Shown: one piece after another, positions 1-8,197 of the stretch
Layout: each line of letters opens with the position of its first letter
Numbering within the stretch: position 1 is the stretch's first letter
NCBI RefSeq assembly: GCF_000720455.1
Contig: NZ_JOAK01000027.1
Coordinates: forward strand, 15,986 to 79,985
Source of the DNA: Streptomyces virginiae
GTDB taxonomy: Bacteria; Actinomycetota; Actinomycetes; Streptomycetales; Streptomycetaceae
Direction of reading: 5' to 3'
Length of the DNA stretch: 64,000 nt
The notes under the pieces: model-generated
What the model was told of the DNA's origin: nothing
Database searches by the model: none
Seen by the model: the letters and a program-made list of their open reading frames with translations, nothing else
Position numbers and translations under genes: made by a program

Positions 1-1
1 G

Positions 2-208
2 TTGCGCCACCTGGCGTTCCAGACCGACAGCGTGGACGCGTTCCTGGCCGACCTGGGCGACGCGGCGGAAGTGACCCTGGGGCCGCTGGACTTCGACGAC
101 TTCATCTGCGGCTGGCGGACCGTGTGGGTCCGCGACCCGGACGGGGTGATCGTCGAAGTGAGCCAGGGATACGAGGACGACAGCACTCACGACAAGGACG
201 GTGCATGA
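2..208 (+). CDS. VOC/glyoxalase-family protein, C-terminal fragment
   Basis: The reading frame is open at the left window edge and ends in TGA at 206-208, so only the last 68 or so residues are visible. The tail reads VWVRDPDGVIVEVSQ, the final strand and metal-ligand Glu region typical of vicinal-oxygen-chelate (glyoxalase I/bleomycin-resistance/dioxygenase) proteins. Substrate cannot be inferred from a fragment. It ends just before the start of the AGE-family gene, so it could share its transcript. Confidence 0.6.
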   Translation: MRHLAFQTDSVDAFLADLGDAAEVTLGPLDFDDFICGWRTVWVRDPDGVIVEVSQGYEDDSTHDKDGA

Positions 209-209
209 C

Positions 210-2033
210 ATGGCGGACGCCGTGAGCTTCTCCTTCTCCGACACCATCGCGGGCTACGTCGTCCGCTTCGACTCCGGTACGCGCCTGCTGCGGCTGAAGA
301 CCTCGGACGGCCGGGAGTTCGACATCTCCCTCGCCGGCGACCCCAGCGCCGAGCTGGTCCGCAACCTGGACGAGCCCTACATCGACGCCTCCGGGCACAT
401 CGACGAGATGCTCTCGCCGGGCCGGTTCCTCTTCGTCTACGGCGTGCACTACCCCGAGCACGGCGGCCGCTTCGACGCCAAGCGCCTGGTGTTCCTGGGC
501 CGCGGCGCCGAGGACTACCGCTTCGAGGAGGGCAGCTGGTGGATCAAGCAGATCGAGTCGCTGGCCGACTTCTACAGGCGGGCGCAGTTCGGCGACGGGC
601 CGGTGGACTTCACCGAGTACCGCACCGAGATCCGGCTCGGCGGTGACAAGACCGCCAGCCACGTCCAGGAGACCGACACCATCTCCCGCCTGGTCTACGG
701 CATGGCCTCGGCCTACCTGCTGACCGGCAAGGACGAGTACCTGGAGGTCGCCGAGCGCGGCACCGAGTACCTGCGCAAGCACATGCGGGTCGTGGACGGC
801 GAGGAGGACGTGGTCTTCTGGTACCACGGCATCAGCGTCGACGGGGACAGCGAGCGCAAGCTGTTCACCTCGGAGTTCTCCGACGACTACGACGCGATCC
901 CGATGTACGAGCAGATCTACGCGCTGGCCGGTCCCATCCAGACCTACCGGGTCACCGGCGACGTCCGGATCAAGAACGACGCGGACGCCACCATCCGGCT
1001 GTTCGACAAGTTCTTCTTCGACCCGGAGCAGGGCGGCTACTACTCCCACATCGACCCGATCCTCTTCAGCGCGGACCACGAGTCCCTCGGCGAGAACGCC
1101 GAGCGCAAGAACTGGAACTCCGTCGGCGACCACGCCCCCGCCTACCTGATCAACCTGTACCTGGCGACGGGCGACCAGAAGTACGCCGACTTCCTCGAGT
1201 ACACCTTCGACACGATCGCGGACAAGTTCCCGGACTACAAGAACAGCCCCTTCGTCCAGGAGCGCTTCAACCGCGACTGGTCCCACGACAAGGCGCACAG
1301 CTGGCAGCAGGACCGCGCGGTCGTCGGCCACAACCTGAAGATCGCCTGGAACCTGATGCGGATGAACTCGCTGAAGGCCAAGCCGGAGTACGAGGAGCTC
1401 GCCAGGAAGATCGGCGAGATCATGCCGGCCGTCGGCAGCGACGTGCAGCGCGGCGGCTGGTACGACGTCGTGGAGCGCGTGAAGCAGGGGGACCAGGAGA
1501 CGTATCGTTTCGCCTGGCATGACCGCAAGGCCTGGTGGCAGCAGGAGCAGGCGATCCTCGCCTACCTCATCCTGAACGGCACCGTCGGCGGCGACGCGAA
1601 CCTGCGCGAGGCCCGGCAGGCGCAGGCCTTCTACAACACCTTCTTCCTCGACCACGACGAGGGCGCCGTCTACTTCAACGTCCTCGCCAGCGGTACTCCG
1701 TACCTGCTCGGCACCGAGCGGCTCAAGGGCAGCCACTCGATGTCCATGTACCACTCGGCGGAGCTCTGCTACCTCGCCGCCGTCTACAACAACCTGCTCA
1801 TCAACGGCCGGGAGATGGACTTCCACTTCCAGCCCGACCCGACCGGCCTGCCCGACCGCATCCTGCGCGTCTCGCCCGACCTGCTGCCCGCCGGCTCGGT
1901 GCGGATCGCGTCCGTGGAGATCGACGAGAAGCCCTACACCGACTTCGACGCGGAGGCGCTCACCGTGCGCCTGCCCGACGTCCAGAGCCGCGTCAAGGTG
2001 AAGGTCCGGCTGCGGCCGACGGCCAAGAAGTAG
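210..2033 (+). CDS. AGE-family (N-acylglucosamine 2-epimerase-like) protein with extra N-terminal domain
   Basis: Protein of 607 residues. Residues from about 130 onward look like an (alpha/alpha)6 barrel of the N-acylglucosamine 2-epimerase/cellobiose epimerase family, with repeated Trp/His-rich helices such as YLINLYLATGD, HSWQQDRAVVGHN and WHDRKAWWQQEQ. The first ~125 residues form a beta-rich segment not usual for the family. A GTG at 201 is possible, but ATG 210 is preferred because AAGGA at 194-198 is 11 nt away. It heads a run of seven close genes including a debranching enzyme and an Rsb-like phospho-switch, so a role in carbohydrate (glycogen-derived sugar) isomerisation or sensing is inferred. 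The substrate is unknown. Confidence 0.72.
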   Translation: MADAVSFSFSDTIAGYVVRFDSGTRLLRLKTSDGREFDISLAGDPSAELVRNLDEPYIDASGHIDEMLSPGRFLFVYGVHYPEHGGRFDAKRLVFLGRGAEDYRFEEGSWWIKQIESLADFYRRAQFGDGPVDFTEYRTEIRLGGDKTASHVQETDTISRLVYGMASAYLLTGKDEYLEVAERGTEYLRKHMRVVDGEEDVVFWYHGISVDGDSERKLFTSEFSDDYDAIPMYEQIYALAGPIQTYRVTGDVRIKNDADATIRLFDKFFFDPEQGGYYSHIDPILFSADHESLGENAERKNWNSVGDHAPAYLINLYLATGDQKYADFLEYTFDTIADKFPDYKNSPFVQERFNRDWSHDKAHSWQQDRAVVGHNLKIAWNLMRMNSLKAKPEYEELARKIGEIMPAVGSDVQRGGWYDVVERVKQGDQETYRFAWHDRKAWWQQEQAILAYLILNGTVGGDANLREARQAQAFYNTFFLDHDEGAVYFNVLASGTPYLLGTERLKGSHSMSMYHSAELCYLAAVYNNLLINGREMDFHFQPDPTGLPDRILRVSPDLLPAGSVRIASVEIDEKPYTDFDAEALTVRLPDVQSRVKVKVRLRPTAKK

Positions 2034-2070
2034 CGCTCAACGGGGGGCGCCCCAACCAGAGGGGAATGCA

Positions 2071-2415
2071 ATGACTCTCAACGTCAAAGAACGCCGGAAC
2101 AAGACGGGCACCGTGCTCGTCGCCACCGGTGAGATCAACAGCGAGACGTCCGGCACGCTGCTCCAGTCCCTGCTGCCGCTGGTCCGCGAGGGCAAGCCGC
2201 TGCGGATCGACCTCACGGCGGTGACCTACGTCTCCAGCGCGGGCCTGCGCACCCTGCTCGTCGTCTACCGCGAGGCCCAGCACGCCGGTGTGGCCGTCAC
2301 CCTCTACGGGGTGAGCGAGGAAGTCCGGTTCGTCATGTCGGCCACCGGCTTCCTCGACTTCTTCGAGACCGGCGAGGCCGCCGCGGCCGCCGCCAAGGCC
2401 AAGGCCGCGCGATGA
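2071..2415 (+). CDS. STAS-domain anti-sigma factor antagonist (first copy)
   Basis: 114-residue single STAS domain (SpoIIAA/RsbV type). The phosphorylatable serine region is visible as VTYVSSAGLRTLLVV, preceded by the usual beta strand PLRIDLTAV. Such proteins bind and sequester an anti-sigma kinase (RsbW type) when dephosphorylated. It carries an Ala/Lys-rich C-terminal tail. Its stop overlaps the start of glgX (ATGA), so the two are translationally coupled. AGGGGAATGCA supplies the ribosome site. Partner candidates are the kinase at 4884 and the phosphatase at 5339. Confidence 0.9.
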   Translation: MTLNVKERRNKTGTVLVATGEINSETSGTLLQSLLPLVREGKPLRIDLTAVTYVSSAGLRTLLVVYREAQHAGVAVTLYGVSEEVRFVMSATGFLDFFETGEAAAAAAKAKAAR

Positions 2416-4559
2416 GCGAGACCCGGTCCGAGCAGGTCCTGCGCGTCGACGCGTACCCGACCCACGAGGTGGGCGGGTACCGCGTCCGCGCCGGCAAACC
2501 GTTCCCCTTCGGGGCCAACGTGGTCCCCGGCGGGGTCAGCTTCTCCGTCTTCTCCGACCAGGCGACCTCCATGACCCTGGTCATCTACAAGCGCGGAGAG
2601 CCCGAACCCATGGCCGAACTGGAGTTCCCCGAGGAATTCCGCACCGGCAGCGTGTTCGCCATGACCGTCTTCGGCCTCGACCACGAGAACATCGAGTACG
2701 GCTACCGGGCCGACGGCCCCTACGATCCGGTCACCGGCCACCGCTTCGACGCCCGCCAGGTCCTCTCCGACCCCTACGCCCGGCTGATCGCGGGCCGTGA
2801 CGTGTGGGGCGTGGAGCCGGACTACAGCCGCGGCTACCAGTACCGCTCCCGCGTCTGCCTCCAGGACTTCGACTGGGGCGACGACACCCCGCTGGGCATC
2901 CCCGCCGAGGACCTCGTCGTCTACGAGGCCCACGTACGCGGCTTCACCCGGCACCCCAACTCCCAGGTCACCGCACCCGGCACGTTCGCGGGACTGCGCG
3001 AGAAGATCCCGTACCTGAAGGAACTCGGGATCAACTGCATAGAACTGCTGCCCGTGTTCGAGTTCGACGAGAGCGACAACCCGCGCTCCAACCCGGAGAC
3101 GGGCGAGAAGCTCTTCGACTACTGGGGCTACAACACGGTCTCCTTCTTCGCGCCCAAGGCCGGCTACGCGGCCACCGGACGCTACGGAATGCAGGGCGAC
3201 GAGTTCCGCACACTGATCAAGGACCTGCACGCGGCCGGCATCGAGGTCATCCTCGACGTCGTCTTCAACCACACCGCCGAGGGCAACGAGCAGGGGCCGA
3301 CGATCTCCTTCAAGGGGCTCGACAACGCCACCTACTACATGCTCACGCCCGAGGGCTACTACTTCAACTTCAGCGGCACCGGCAACACCGTCAACTGCAA
3401 CCACCCCGTCGTACGCAACTTCGTCCTCGACTGCCTGCGCCACTGGGTCGCCGACTACCACATCGACGGGTTCCGCTTCGACCTCGCCGCCATCCTCGGC
3501 CGGTCCCTGGACGGCACCCCGCTGCCCAACCCGCCGCTCCTGGAACTGCTCGCCTACGACCCGGTCCTGCGGCACACCAAGCTCATCGCCGAGGCCTGGG
3601 ACGCCGGCGGCCTCTACGAGGTCGGCAACTTCCCGGCGTACGGCCGCTGGGCGGAGTGGAACGGCAAGTACCGCGACACCGTGCGCCGCTTCCTGAAGGG
3701 CGATCCCGGAGTCACCGGTGAACTGGCCACCCGCATCGCCGGCTCGCCCGACCTCTACTCCAGCCGCGGTACCGCCGCCTCGGTCAACTTCCTGACCGCG
3801 CACGACGGCTTCTCCCTCGCCGACCTGGTCTCCTACAACGACAAGCACAACGAGGCCAACGGCGAGGGCAACAACGACGGCGCCAACGACAACAACAGCT
3901 GGAACTGCGGCGCCGAAGGCCCCACCGACGACCCGGCGGTCAACGCCCTGCGCGCCCGGCAGATGAAGAACGCCCTCGCCATCCTCCTCACCAGCCAGGG
4001 CATCCCGATGATCCTCTCCGGCGACGAGGTCGGCAGGACCCAGCAGGGCAACAACAACACGTACTGCCAGGACAACGAACTGTCCTGGTTCGACTGGGAC
4101 CAGGTCGACGACAACGCCGAACTGCTCCGCTTCACACGCGAGATGATCGCCTTCCGCAAGCACCACCGCGAGCTGCGCTCCACCTCCCACCCCACCGGGC
4201 GGGTCCGCGAGCACCTGGGCCTGCCCGACATCAGCTGGCACGGCGAGCGGGCCTGGCAGCCCGACTGGTCGGGGGAGAGCAGGCTGGTGGCGGTCGCCCG
4301 CTGCGGCGCCGGGGACGACGACGTGGTGTACGTGGCCATGAACTCGCACTGGGAGTCGCACGACCTGGAACTGCCCGCCCTGCCCGGCGGGCGCAGCTGG
4401 CACCTGTTCGCCGACACCGGGGCCGAGGCACCGCACGACATCACCACCCCGGGCACCGAGCCGGAGCTGGACAACGCCGGCAAGTACCTGATCGGCCCGC
4501 GTTCCGTGGTCATCCTGGTGGGCCGCACCAACGACCCCGACGAATCCGACACGCCCTGA
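2412..4559 (+). CDS. glgX: Glycogen debranching enzyme GlgX
   Basis: 715-residue GH13 isoamylase-type debranching enzyme that hydrolyses alpha-1,6 branches of limit glycogen. An N-terminal CBM48-like beta domain (about 25-130, PFGANVVPGGVSFSVFSDQA) precedes the (beta/alpha)8 barrel. Catalytic residues are visible: nucleophile Asp357 in DGFRFDLA, acid/base Glu394 in LIAEAWDAGG and Asp465 in TAHDGFSL. Length is normal. It sits between two STAS genes in a partner-switching operon, unlike ordinary glgX genes that sit with trehalose or glycogen synthesis genes. This suggests that its expression or activity is tied to the phospho-switch (inference). Confidence 0.93.
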   Translation: MSETRSEQVLRVDAYPTHEVGGYRVRAGKPFPFGANVVPGGVSFSVFSDQATSMTLVIYKRGEPEPMAELEFPEEFRTGSVFAMTVFGLDHENIEYGYRADGPYDPVTGHRFDARQVLSDPYARLIAGRDVWGVEPDYSRGYQYRSRVCLQDFDWGDDTPLGIPAEDLVVYEAHVRGFTRHPNSQVTAPGTFAGLREKIPYLKELGINCIELLPVFEFDESDNPRSNPETGEKLFDYWGYNTVSFFAPKAGYAATGRYGMQGDEFRTLIKDLHAAGIEVILDVVFNHTAEGNEQGPTISFKGLDNATYYMLTPEGYYFNFSGTGNTVNCNHPVVRNFVLDCLRHWVADYHIDGFRFDLAAILGRSLDGTPLPNPPLLELLAYDPVLRHTKLIAEAWDAGGLYEVGNFPAYGRWAEWNGKYRDTVRRFLKGDPGVTGELATRIAGSPDLYSSRGTAASVNFLTAHDGFSLADLVSYNDKHNEANGEGNNDGANDNNSWNCGAEGPTDDPAVNALRARQMKNALAILLTSQGIPMILSGDEVGRTQQGNNNTYCQDNELSWFDWDQVDDNAELLRFTREMIAFRKHHRELRSTSHPTGRVREHLGLPDISWHGERAWQPDWSGESRLVAVARCGAGDDDVVYVAMNSHWESHDLELPALPGGRSWHLFADTGAEAPHDITTPGTEPELDNAGKYLIGPRSVVILVGRTNDPDESDTP

Positions 4560-4575
4560 CCGAAGGAGACCTGAC

Positions 4576-4887
4576 ATGCCGCTTTCCGTGTCCCTGAGCA
4601 TCGAGGGCGACACCACCGTGATCGACCTGTCGGGCGAGCTGGACGCCGAGACCGCACCGGACTTCCACCAGACCATCGAGAAGGCCGCCGGCCACGGCAC
4701 CACCACCATCGAGATCAGGATGGCCGGCGTCGGCTACATGGCCAGCGCCGGACTGCGCTCCCTGGTCTTCGCCCAGCAGAAGATCGCCGACAACGTCACC
4801 ATCAAGGTGGTCGGTGCCATCGAGCCCGTCTCCCGGACCATCCGGACGGCCGGCCTCGACCGCAGCATCGTCATCTCCGATGAGTGA
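4576..4887 (+). CDS. STAS-domain anti-sigma factor antagonist (second copy)
   Basis: 103-residue STAS protein with the classic sequence ELDAETAPDF near the N-terminus and a phospho-acceptor region GVGYMASAGLRSLVF around residue 55. GAAGGAG lies about 8 nt upstream of the ATG. Its TGA overlaps the GTG of the downstream kinase gene (GTGA), as expected for a co-translated switch pair. It is distinct in sequence from the STAS copy at 2071, so the operon encodes two candidate phosphoproteins for one kinase and one phosphatase. Confidence 0.92.
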   Translation: MPLSVSLSIEGDTTVIDLSGELDAETAPDFHQTIEKAAGHGTTTIEIRMAGVGYMASAGLRSLVFAQQKIADNVTIKVVGAIEPVSRTIRTAGLDRSIVISDE

Positions 4888-5357
4888 CGACCGTGAGTGA
4901 CATGGTCGAGCTGGCGAGAACGCCCGTCGTACTGGAGGTGCCCGCGACGGTCGGGGCGCTGGGCGACATCGCCGCGTTCGTCCTGCGGCTGGCCGGACGG
5001 GCGGGGCTCGGCAAACGCGCCTCCTACCGGCTCCGGCTGGCCGTCGACGAACTGGCCACGAACATCGTGATGCACGGGTACCGGGGCGGCGACGGACGGA
5101 TCACCGTCCGCGGCCGCTCCGGCCCCGGCGGGGTGCAGATCACCATCGAGGACTCCGCCCCCGCCTTCGACCCCGTCGCGGGCCGCCTGCCGCCCTGCCC
5201 CGGGGTTCCCCCACAGGACCGGCGGATCGGCGGCCTCGGCATCCACCTGGCCCTGACCAGCGTGGACGAGTTCGCCTATGCGTACAGGGACGGCCGCAAC
5301 ATCAGCACGCTGACTGTGAAGGCTGAGGGGACGGACCCATGCCCTCCACGACCGTGA
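4884..5357 (+). CDS. RsbW/SpoIIAB-like ATP-binding serine kinase (anti-sigma factor)
   Basis: 157 residues with a single GHKL ATPase fold. The N-box is LAVDELATNIVMHGY, the G1 region is IEDSAPAFDP and the G2 glycines are GGLGIHL. These are features of anti-sigma regulatory kinases that phosphorylate STAS antagonists or bind a sigma factor. The GTG start overlaps the stop of the preceding STAS gene, and the 3' end overlaps the phosphatase start by 19 bp. The cognate sigma factor is not in the operon, so the target may be a sigma factor elsewhere or a non-sigma client. Confidence 0.88.
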   Translation: MTTVSDMVELARTPVVLEVPATVGALGDIAAFVLRLAGRAGLGKRASYRLRLAVDELATNIVMHGYRGGDGRITVRGRSGPGGVQITIEDSAPAFDPVAGRLPPCPGVPPQDRRIGGLGIHLALTSVDEFAYAYRDGRNISTLTVKAEGTDPCPPRP

Positions 5358-6598
5358 TCATCCTCGACGCGGACCCGGCACCACCGCCCGAACTGCTCGA
5401 CGCCCTGCGGACGATGGACGCGTCCCTCGTCACCCGCACACTGACGGAGCTGCGCGAAGGACCGCTGGAACTGCTGCCCGTCGCGGACGTGCTGCTCGCC
5501 CCGGCCGAGTCCGACGGGGACGCCGTACGGATGGCCGTGCGCCGGCTGCGCCGCTGGGCCGGGGCGCCCATCGTGGTCGTCTGGACCGTGACGGAGTTCG
5601 CCGCCCTGGAGGAACACGTCCGGATCGGGCACGACTACCTCGTACCACCCTTCCTCCCCGCCCTCGTCGGGGCACGGCTGCACAGCTGCTCGGAGCGCGC
5701 CGGACTCGGCCGCACCCTGCGGGAGGCCGACGCCCGCGCCGAACTCATGGGCTACGAGAAGGAACTGGAGATCGGCCGGGAGATCCAGGCGGGCTTCCTG
5801 CCCGAATCACTGCCCGTCCCCGACGGCTGGGAGATCGACGTACGCTTCCGGCCCGCCCGGCAGGTCGCCGGGGACTTCTACGACGTCTTCGAGATCTCCC
5901 GCGGCCGCCGGCTGGCCTTCGTCGTCGCCGACGTCTGCGACAAGGGGGTCGGCGCGGCGCTCTTCATGGCGCTCATCCGCTCCCTGCTCCGGCACACCGC
6001 GCAGAACAGCGGACTCCAGCACCTGGTCGCCGCCGGACGGGCCGGCGGCAGCCGGCGGATCCCGGTCGTCGGCGCCACCCCGCTGCTCAACGCGGTCACC
6101 GCCACCAACGGCTACCTCACGAGGAACCACCTGCGGCAGGGCTACTTCGCCACCCTGTTCTTCGGGGTCCTGGACCCGCTCACCGGCAGCCTCGTCTACA
6201 TCAACGGCGGCCACAACCCGCCCCTGCTGCTGCCCGCCGACGGCAGCCCGCCCGCCGCTCTGGACATCACCGGACCGGCCGTCGGGGTCCTGCCCGACTG
6301 CGTCTACACGCTCGGATACGCCCAGCTGGACCCGGGCGACACCCTCTTCGTGTTCACCGACGGAGTCCCCGAGGCCCGCTGTCCGAACGGCAGCTTCCTC
6401 GGCGACGAACGGATGCTGGAACTGCTCGCCGGCCCGCCGGTGAGCGGCAAGGACGTCGTCGACCGGATGGACCTGGCGGTGCGCGAGCACACCGGCACGG
6501 CCGAACAGCACGACGACGTCACCATGCTCGCGCTGCACCGGCCACGTACGGCGCGGGGGCCGTACGCGGACGGCACCGGCCATCAGGTGGTGGCCTAG
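5339..6598 (+). CDS. PP2C-family (SpoIIE/RsbU-like) phosphatase with degenerate receiver-like N-terminus
   Basis: 419 residues. Residues 1-118 resemble a response-regulator fold but lack a clear phospho-acceptor Asp cluster. A helical linker follows at about 120-150 (READARAELMGYEKELEIG). The PP2C domain has the metal-site motifs GDFYDVF and VADVCDKGVGAALFM, then INGGHNPPLLL, FVFTDGVPEAR and HDDVTMLAL. It would dephosphorylate the STAS proteins and release them to bind the kinase. The start lies within the end of the kinase gene, and its stop abuts the ATG of the ParA-like gene. The input signal read by the N-terminus is unknown. Confidence 0.9.
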   Translation: MPSTTVIILDADPAPPPELLDALRTMDASLVTRTLTELREGPLELLPVADVLLAPAESDGDAVRMAVRRLRRWAGAPIVVVWTVTEFAALEEHVRIGHDYLVPPFLPALVGARLHSCSERAGLGRTLREADARAELMGYEKELEIGREIQAGFLPESLPVPDGWEIDVRFRPARQVAGDFYDVFEISRGRRLAFVVADVCDKGVGAALFMALIRSLLRHTAQNSGLQHLVAAGRAGGSRRIPVVGATPLLNAVTATNGYLTRNHLRQGYFATLFFGVLDPLTGSLVYINGGHNPPLLLPADGSPPAALDITGPAVGVLPDCVYTLGYAQLDPGDTLFVFTDGVPEARCPNGSFLGDERMLELLAGPPVSGKDVVDRMDLAVREHTGTAEQHDDVTMLALHRPRTARGPYADGTGHQVVA

Positions 6599-7342
6599 AT
6601 GACCCGCACCATCGTGGTGCACTCGCACCGCGGCGGTACCGGGAAGTCCTCGGTACTGGCCAACCTCGCGCTGCTCATCGCGGCCGGGGGGCGCCGGGTG
6701 GGGGTGGTGGACACCGACATCCAGTCACCCACCCTGGACCTGCTGTTCCGGCTCGGCCCCGGACCCTCCCTGGCCGACTACCTGCTCGGCCGCTGCGAGA
6801 TCGAGGCCGCCGCCCAGCCGGCCGGCGTGCCCGGGCTGTACGTCGTACCGGCCCGGACCGGGACGGCGGCGCTGCGGGAGCTCATGGCCGGCGGCTACGA
6901 CGTGGGCCTGCTGCCCGAGGGCTTCGACCGGCTGGCCGAGCACTACGCCCTGGACGTACTGCTGCTCGACACGCACGCCGGGCTCAACAACGAGTCGGTG
7001 ACCGCGATGGCGAGCGCCGACGTACTGATGATCATGGCCCGGGCCGACCGGATCGACCTCTCCGGGGTCGAGGAGACCATCGCCCTCGCCGGCCGCCTGG
7101 CCTGCCGGCGGACGCTGGTGCTGAGCATGGCACCCGCGGGCATGGACCGGGACGCGGCCCGGCGGCGCTCCGAGGAGGTCTACGGCGCACCCGTGGCCGG
7201 AATCCTTCCCTACTCGCCGGAAATGGCCTCCCTGTACGGGGAGCGCATATTTGCAGAAGCCCATCCCGACCACCCCCTGGTCGGTGAATTCCGCACCATC
7301 ATCTCGGCGTTGGACGCACGTGACGAAGTATCGCGGGCCTGA
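6599..7342 (+). CDS. MinD/ParA-like P-loop ATPase
   Basis: 247 residues with an N-terminal deviant Walker A, HSHRGGTGKSSVLANLA. The signature lysine of KGGxGK is replaced by Arg, while the P-loop lysine is intact. VVDTDIQSPTLDLLF and LLLDTHAGLNNESV give the switch and Walker B regions. Family members act as dimeric ATP switches in chromosome or protein positioning. No partner parB or membrane-targeting helix is visible. Immediate adjacency to the PP2C gene (1 bp after the stop) places it in the partner-switching operon. A role in localising or gating the switch is inference. Confidence 0.82.
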   Translation: MTRTIVVHSHRGGTGKSSVLANLALLIAAGGRRVGVVDTDIQSPTLDLLFRLGPGPSLADYLLGRCEIEAAAQPAGVPGLYVVPARTGTAALRELMAGGYDVGLLPEGFDRLAEHYALDVLLLDTHAGLNNESVTAMASADVLMIMARADRIDLSGVEETIALAGRLACRRTLVLSMAPAGMDRDAARRRSEEVYGAPVAGILPYSPEMASLYGERIFAEAHPDHPLVGEFRTIISALDARDEVSRA

Positions 7343-7354
7343 CGTCACCCCCTT

Positions 7355-7374
7355 ACGCCCCCTGCGGGGGGCGT
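7355..7374 (+). terminator. Hairpin terminator after the partner-switch operon
   Basis: Perfect 8-bp stem ACGCCCCC/GGGGGCGT with a TGCG loop, 12 nt beyond the stop of the ParA-like gene. There is no T run after it, which is common for Streptomyces terminators. It separates the icfG-like operon from the DJ-1 gene. Confidence 0.6.
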
Positions 7375-7411
7375 GTTGAATCGGCAGCGAATCCAGAACA
7401 AGGAGAGAATC

Positions 7412-8152
7412 ATGAAGATTCTCGTCGTCATGACGGCCAAGGCGACCCTGCACCTGCTGGACGGCGAACAGCATCCCTCGGGATTCTGGGCAGAGGAATT
7501 CGTCGTTCCCTTTTCGCTCTTCAAGGCCGCCGGCCACGACGTGGACGTGGCGACCATCGCGGGCCGCCCGCCCACGGTCGACCTGACGAGCATCGACCCC
7601 CAGTTCCTCCAGTGGGTCCGGCCCCAGGGTTCACCCGACGAGGACGCGGCCAACGCGGCCGAGTACGTCCGGGTCATCGAGAACACCCCCCAGCTGAAGG
7701 CTCCGCTCGCCCTGGAGTCCCTCACCGAGAAGGACGTCGCCGACTACGACGGCGTCTACGTCAGCGGCGGCCACGGCGCGATCGGCGACCTGCCCAAATC
7801 CGATGAACTCGCCCAGATCCTGCGCTGGGTCATCGCCCAGGACAAGCCCCTCGCCACGGTCTGCCACGGCCACACCTCGCTGCTCGCACTGCGCGACGGC
7901 GAAGGCCGCTGGCCCTTCGAGGGCTACCGGATGACGGCCTTCTCGCACGACGAGGAACTGGTCACCAACATGGCCGGCCGGCTCCCCCTGATCCTCGAGG
8001 TCGAACTCACCCGGCTCGGCGCCCGCTACGAGAAGGCCGCCGCGATCTGGGACTCGCACGTGGTCGTCGACCGCAAGCTGACGACCGGCCAGAACCCGTA
8101 CTCCTCCAAGGCCCTCGCGGAGACGTTCTTGAGCCAGCTCGCGAAGGGCTGA
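7412..8152 (+). CDS. DJ-1/PfpI-family class I glutamine amidotransferase-like protein (Hsp31-like)
   Basis: 246 residues. The nucleophile elbow is Cys151 in ATVCHGHTSLL, the acidic partner lies in SGFWAEEF (Glu28/29) and the oxyanion glycines are in VYVSGGHGAIGDL. This combination is typical of Hsp31/YhbO-type proteins, reported to act as chaperones, deglycases or glutathione-independent glyoxalases on methylglyoxal. The ATG at 7412 is chosen because AAGGAGAG lies 5-6 nt upstream; a longer in-frame start at 7373 lacks a ribosome site. The following aldehyde-oxidising genes support a carbonyl-detoxification role (inference). Confidence 0.82.
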   Translation: MKILVVMTAKATLHLLDGEQHPSGFWAEEFVVPFSLFKAAGHDVDVATIAGRPPTVDLTSIDPQFLQWVRPQGSPDEDAANAAEYVRVIENTPQLKAPLALESLTEKDVADYDGVYVSGGHGAIGDLPKSDELAQILRWVIAQDKPLATVCHGHTSLLALRDGEGRWPFEGYRMTAFSHDEELVTNMAGRLPLILEVELTRLGARYEKAAAIWDSHVVVDRKLTTGQNPYSSKALAETFLSQLAKG

Positions 8153-8197
8153 GGGGACACCCCACCCCCGCCCCGCATCCGACACCGGAAGGCAGCC

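Noticed and set aside
2304..4709. Long open frame on the minus strand opposite glgX (about 800 codons)
   Set aside because: Shadow of a GC-rich gene: low-complexity Gly/Val/Ala translation with no domain, while the plus-strand glgX has all catalytic motifs.
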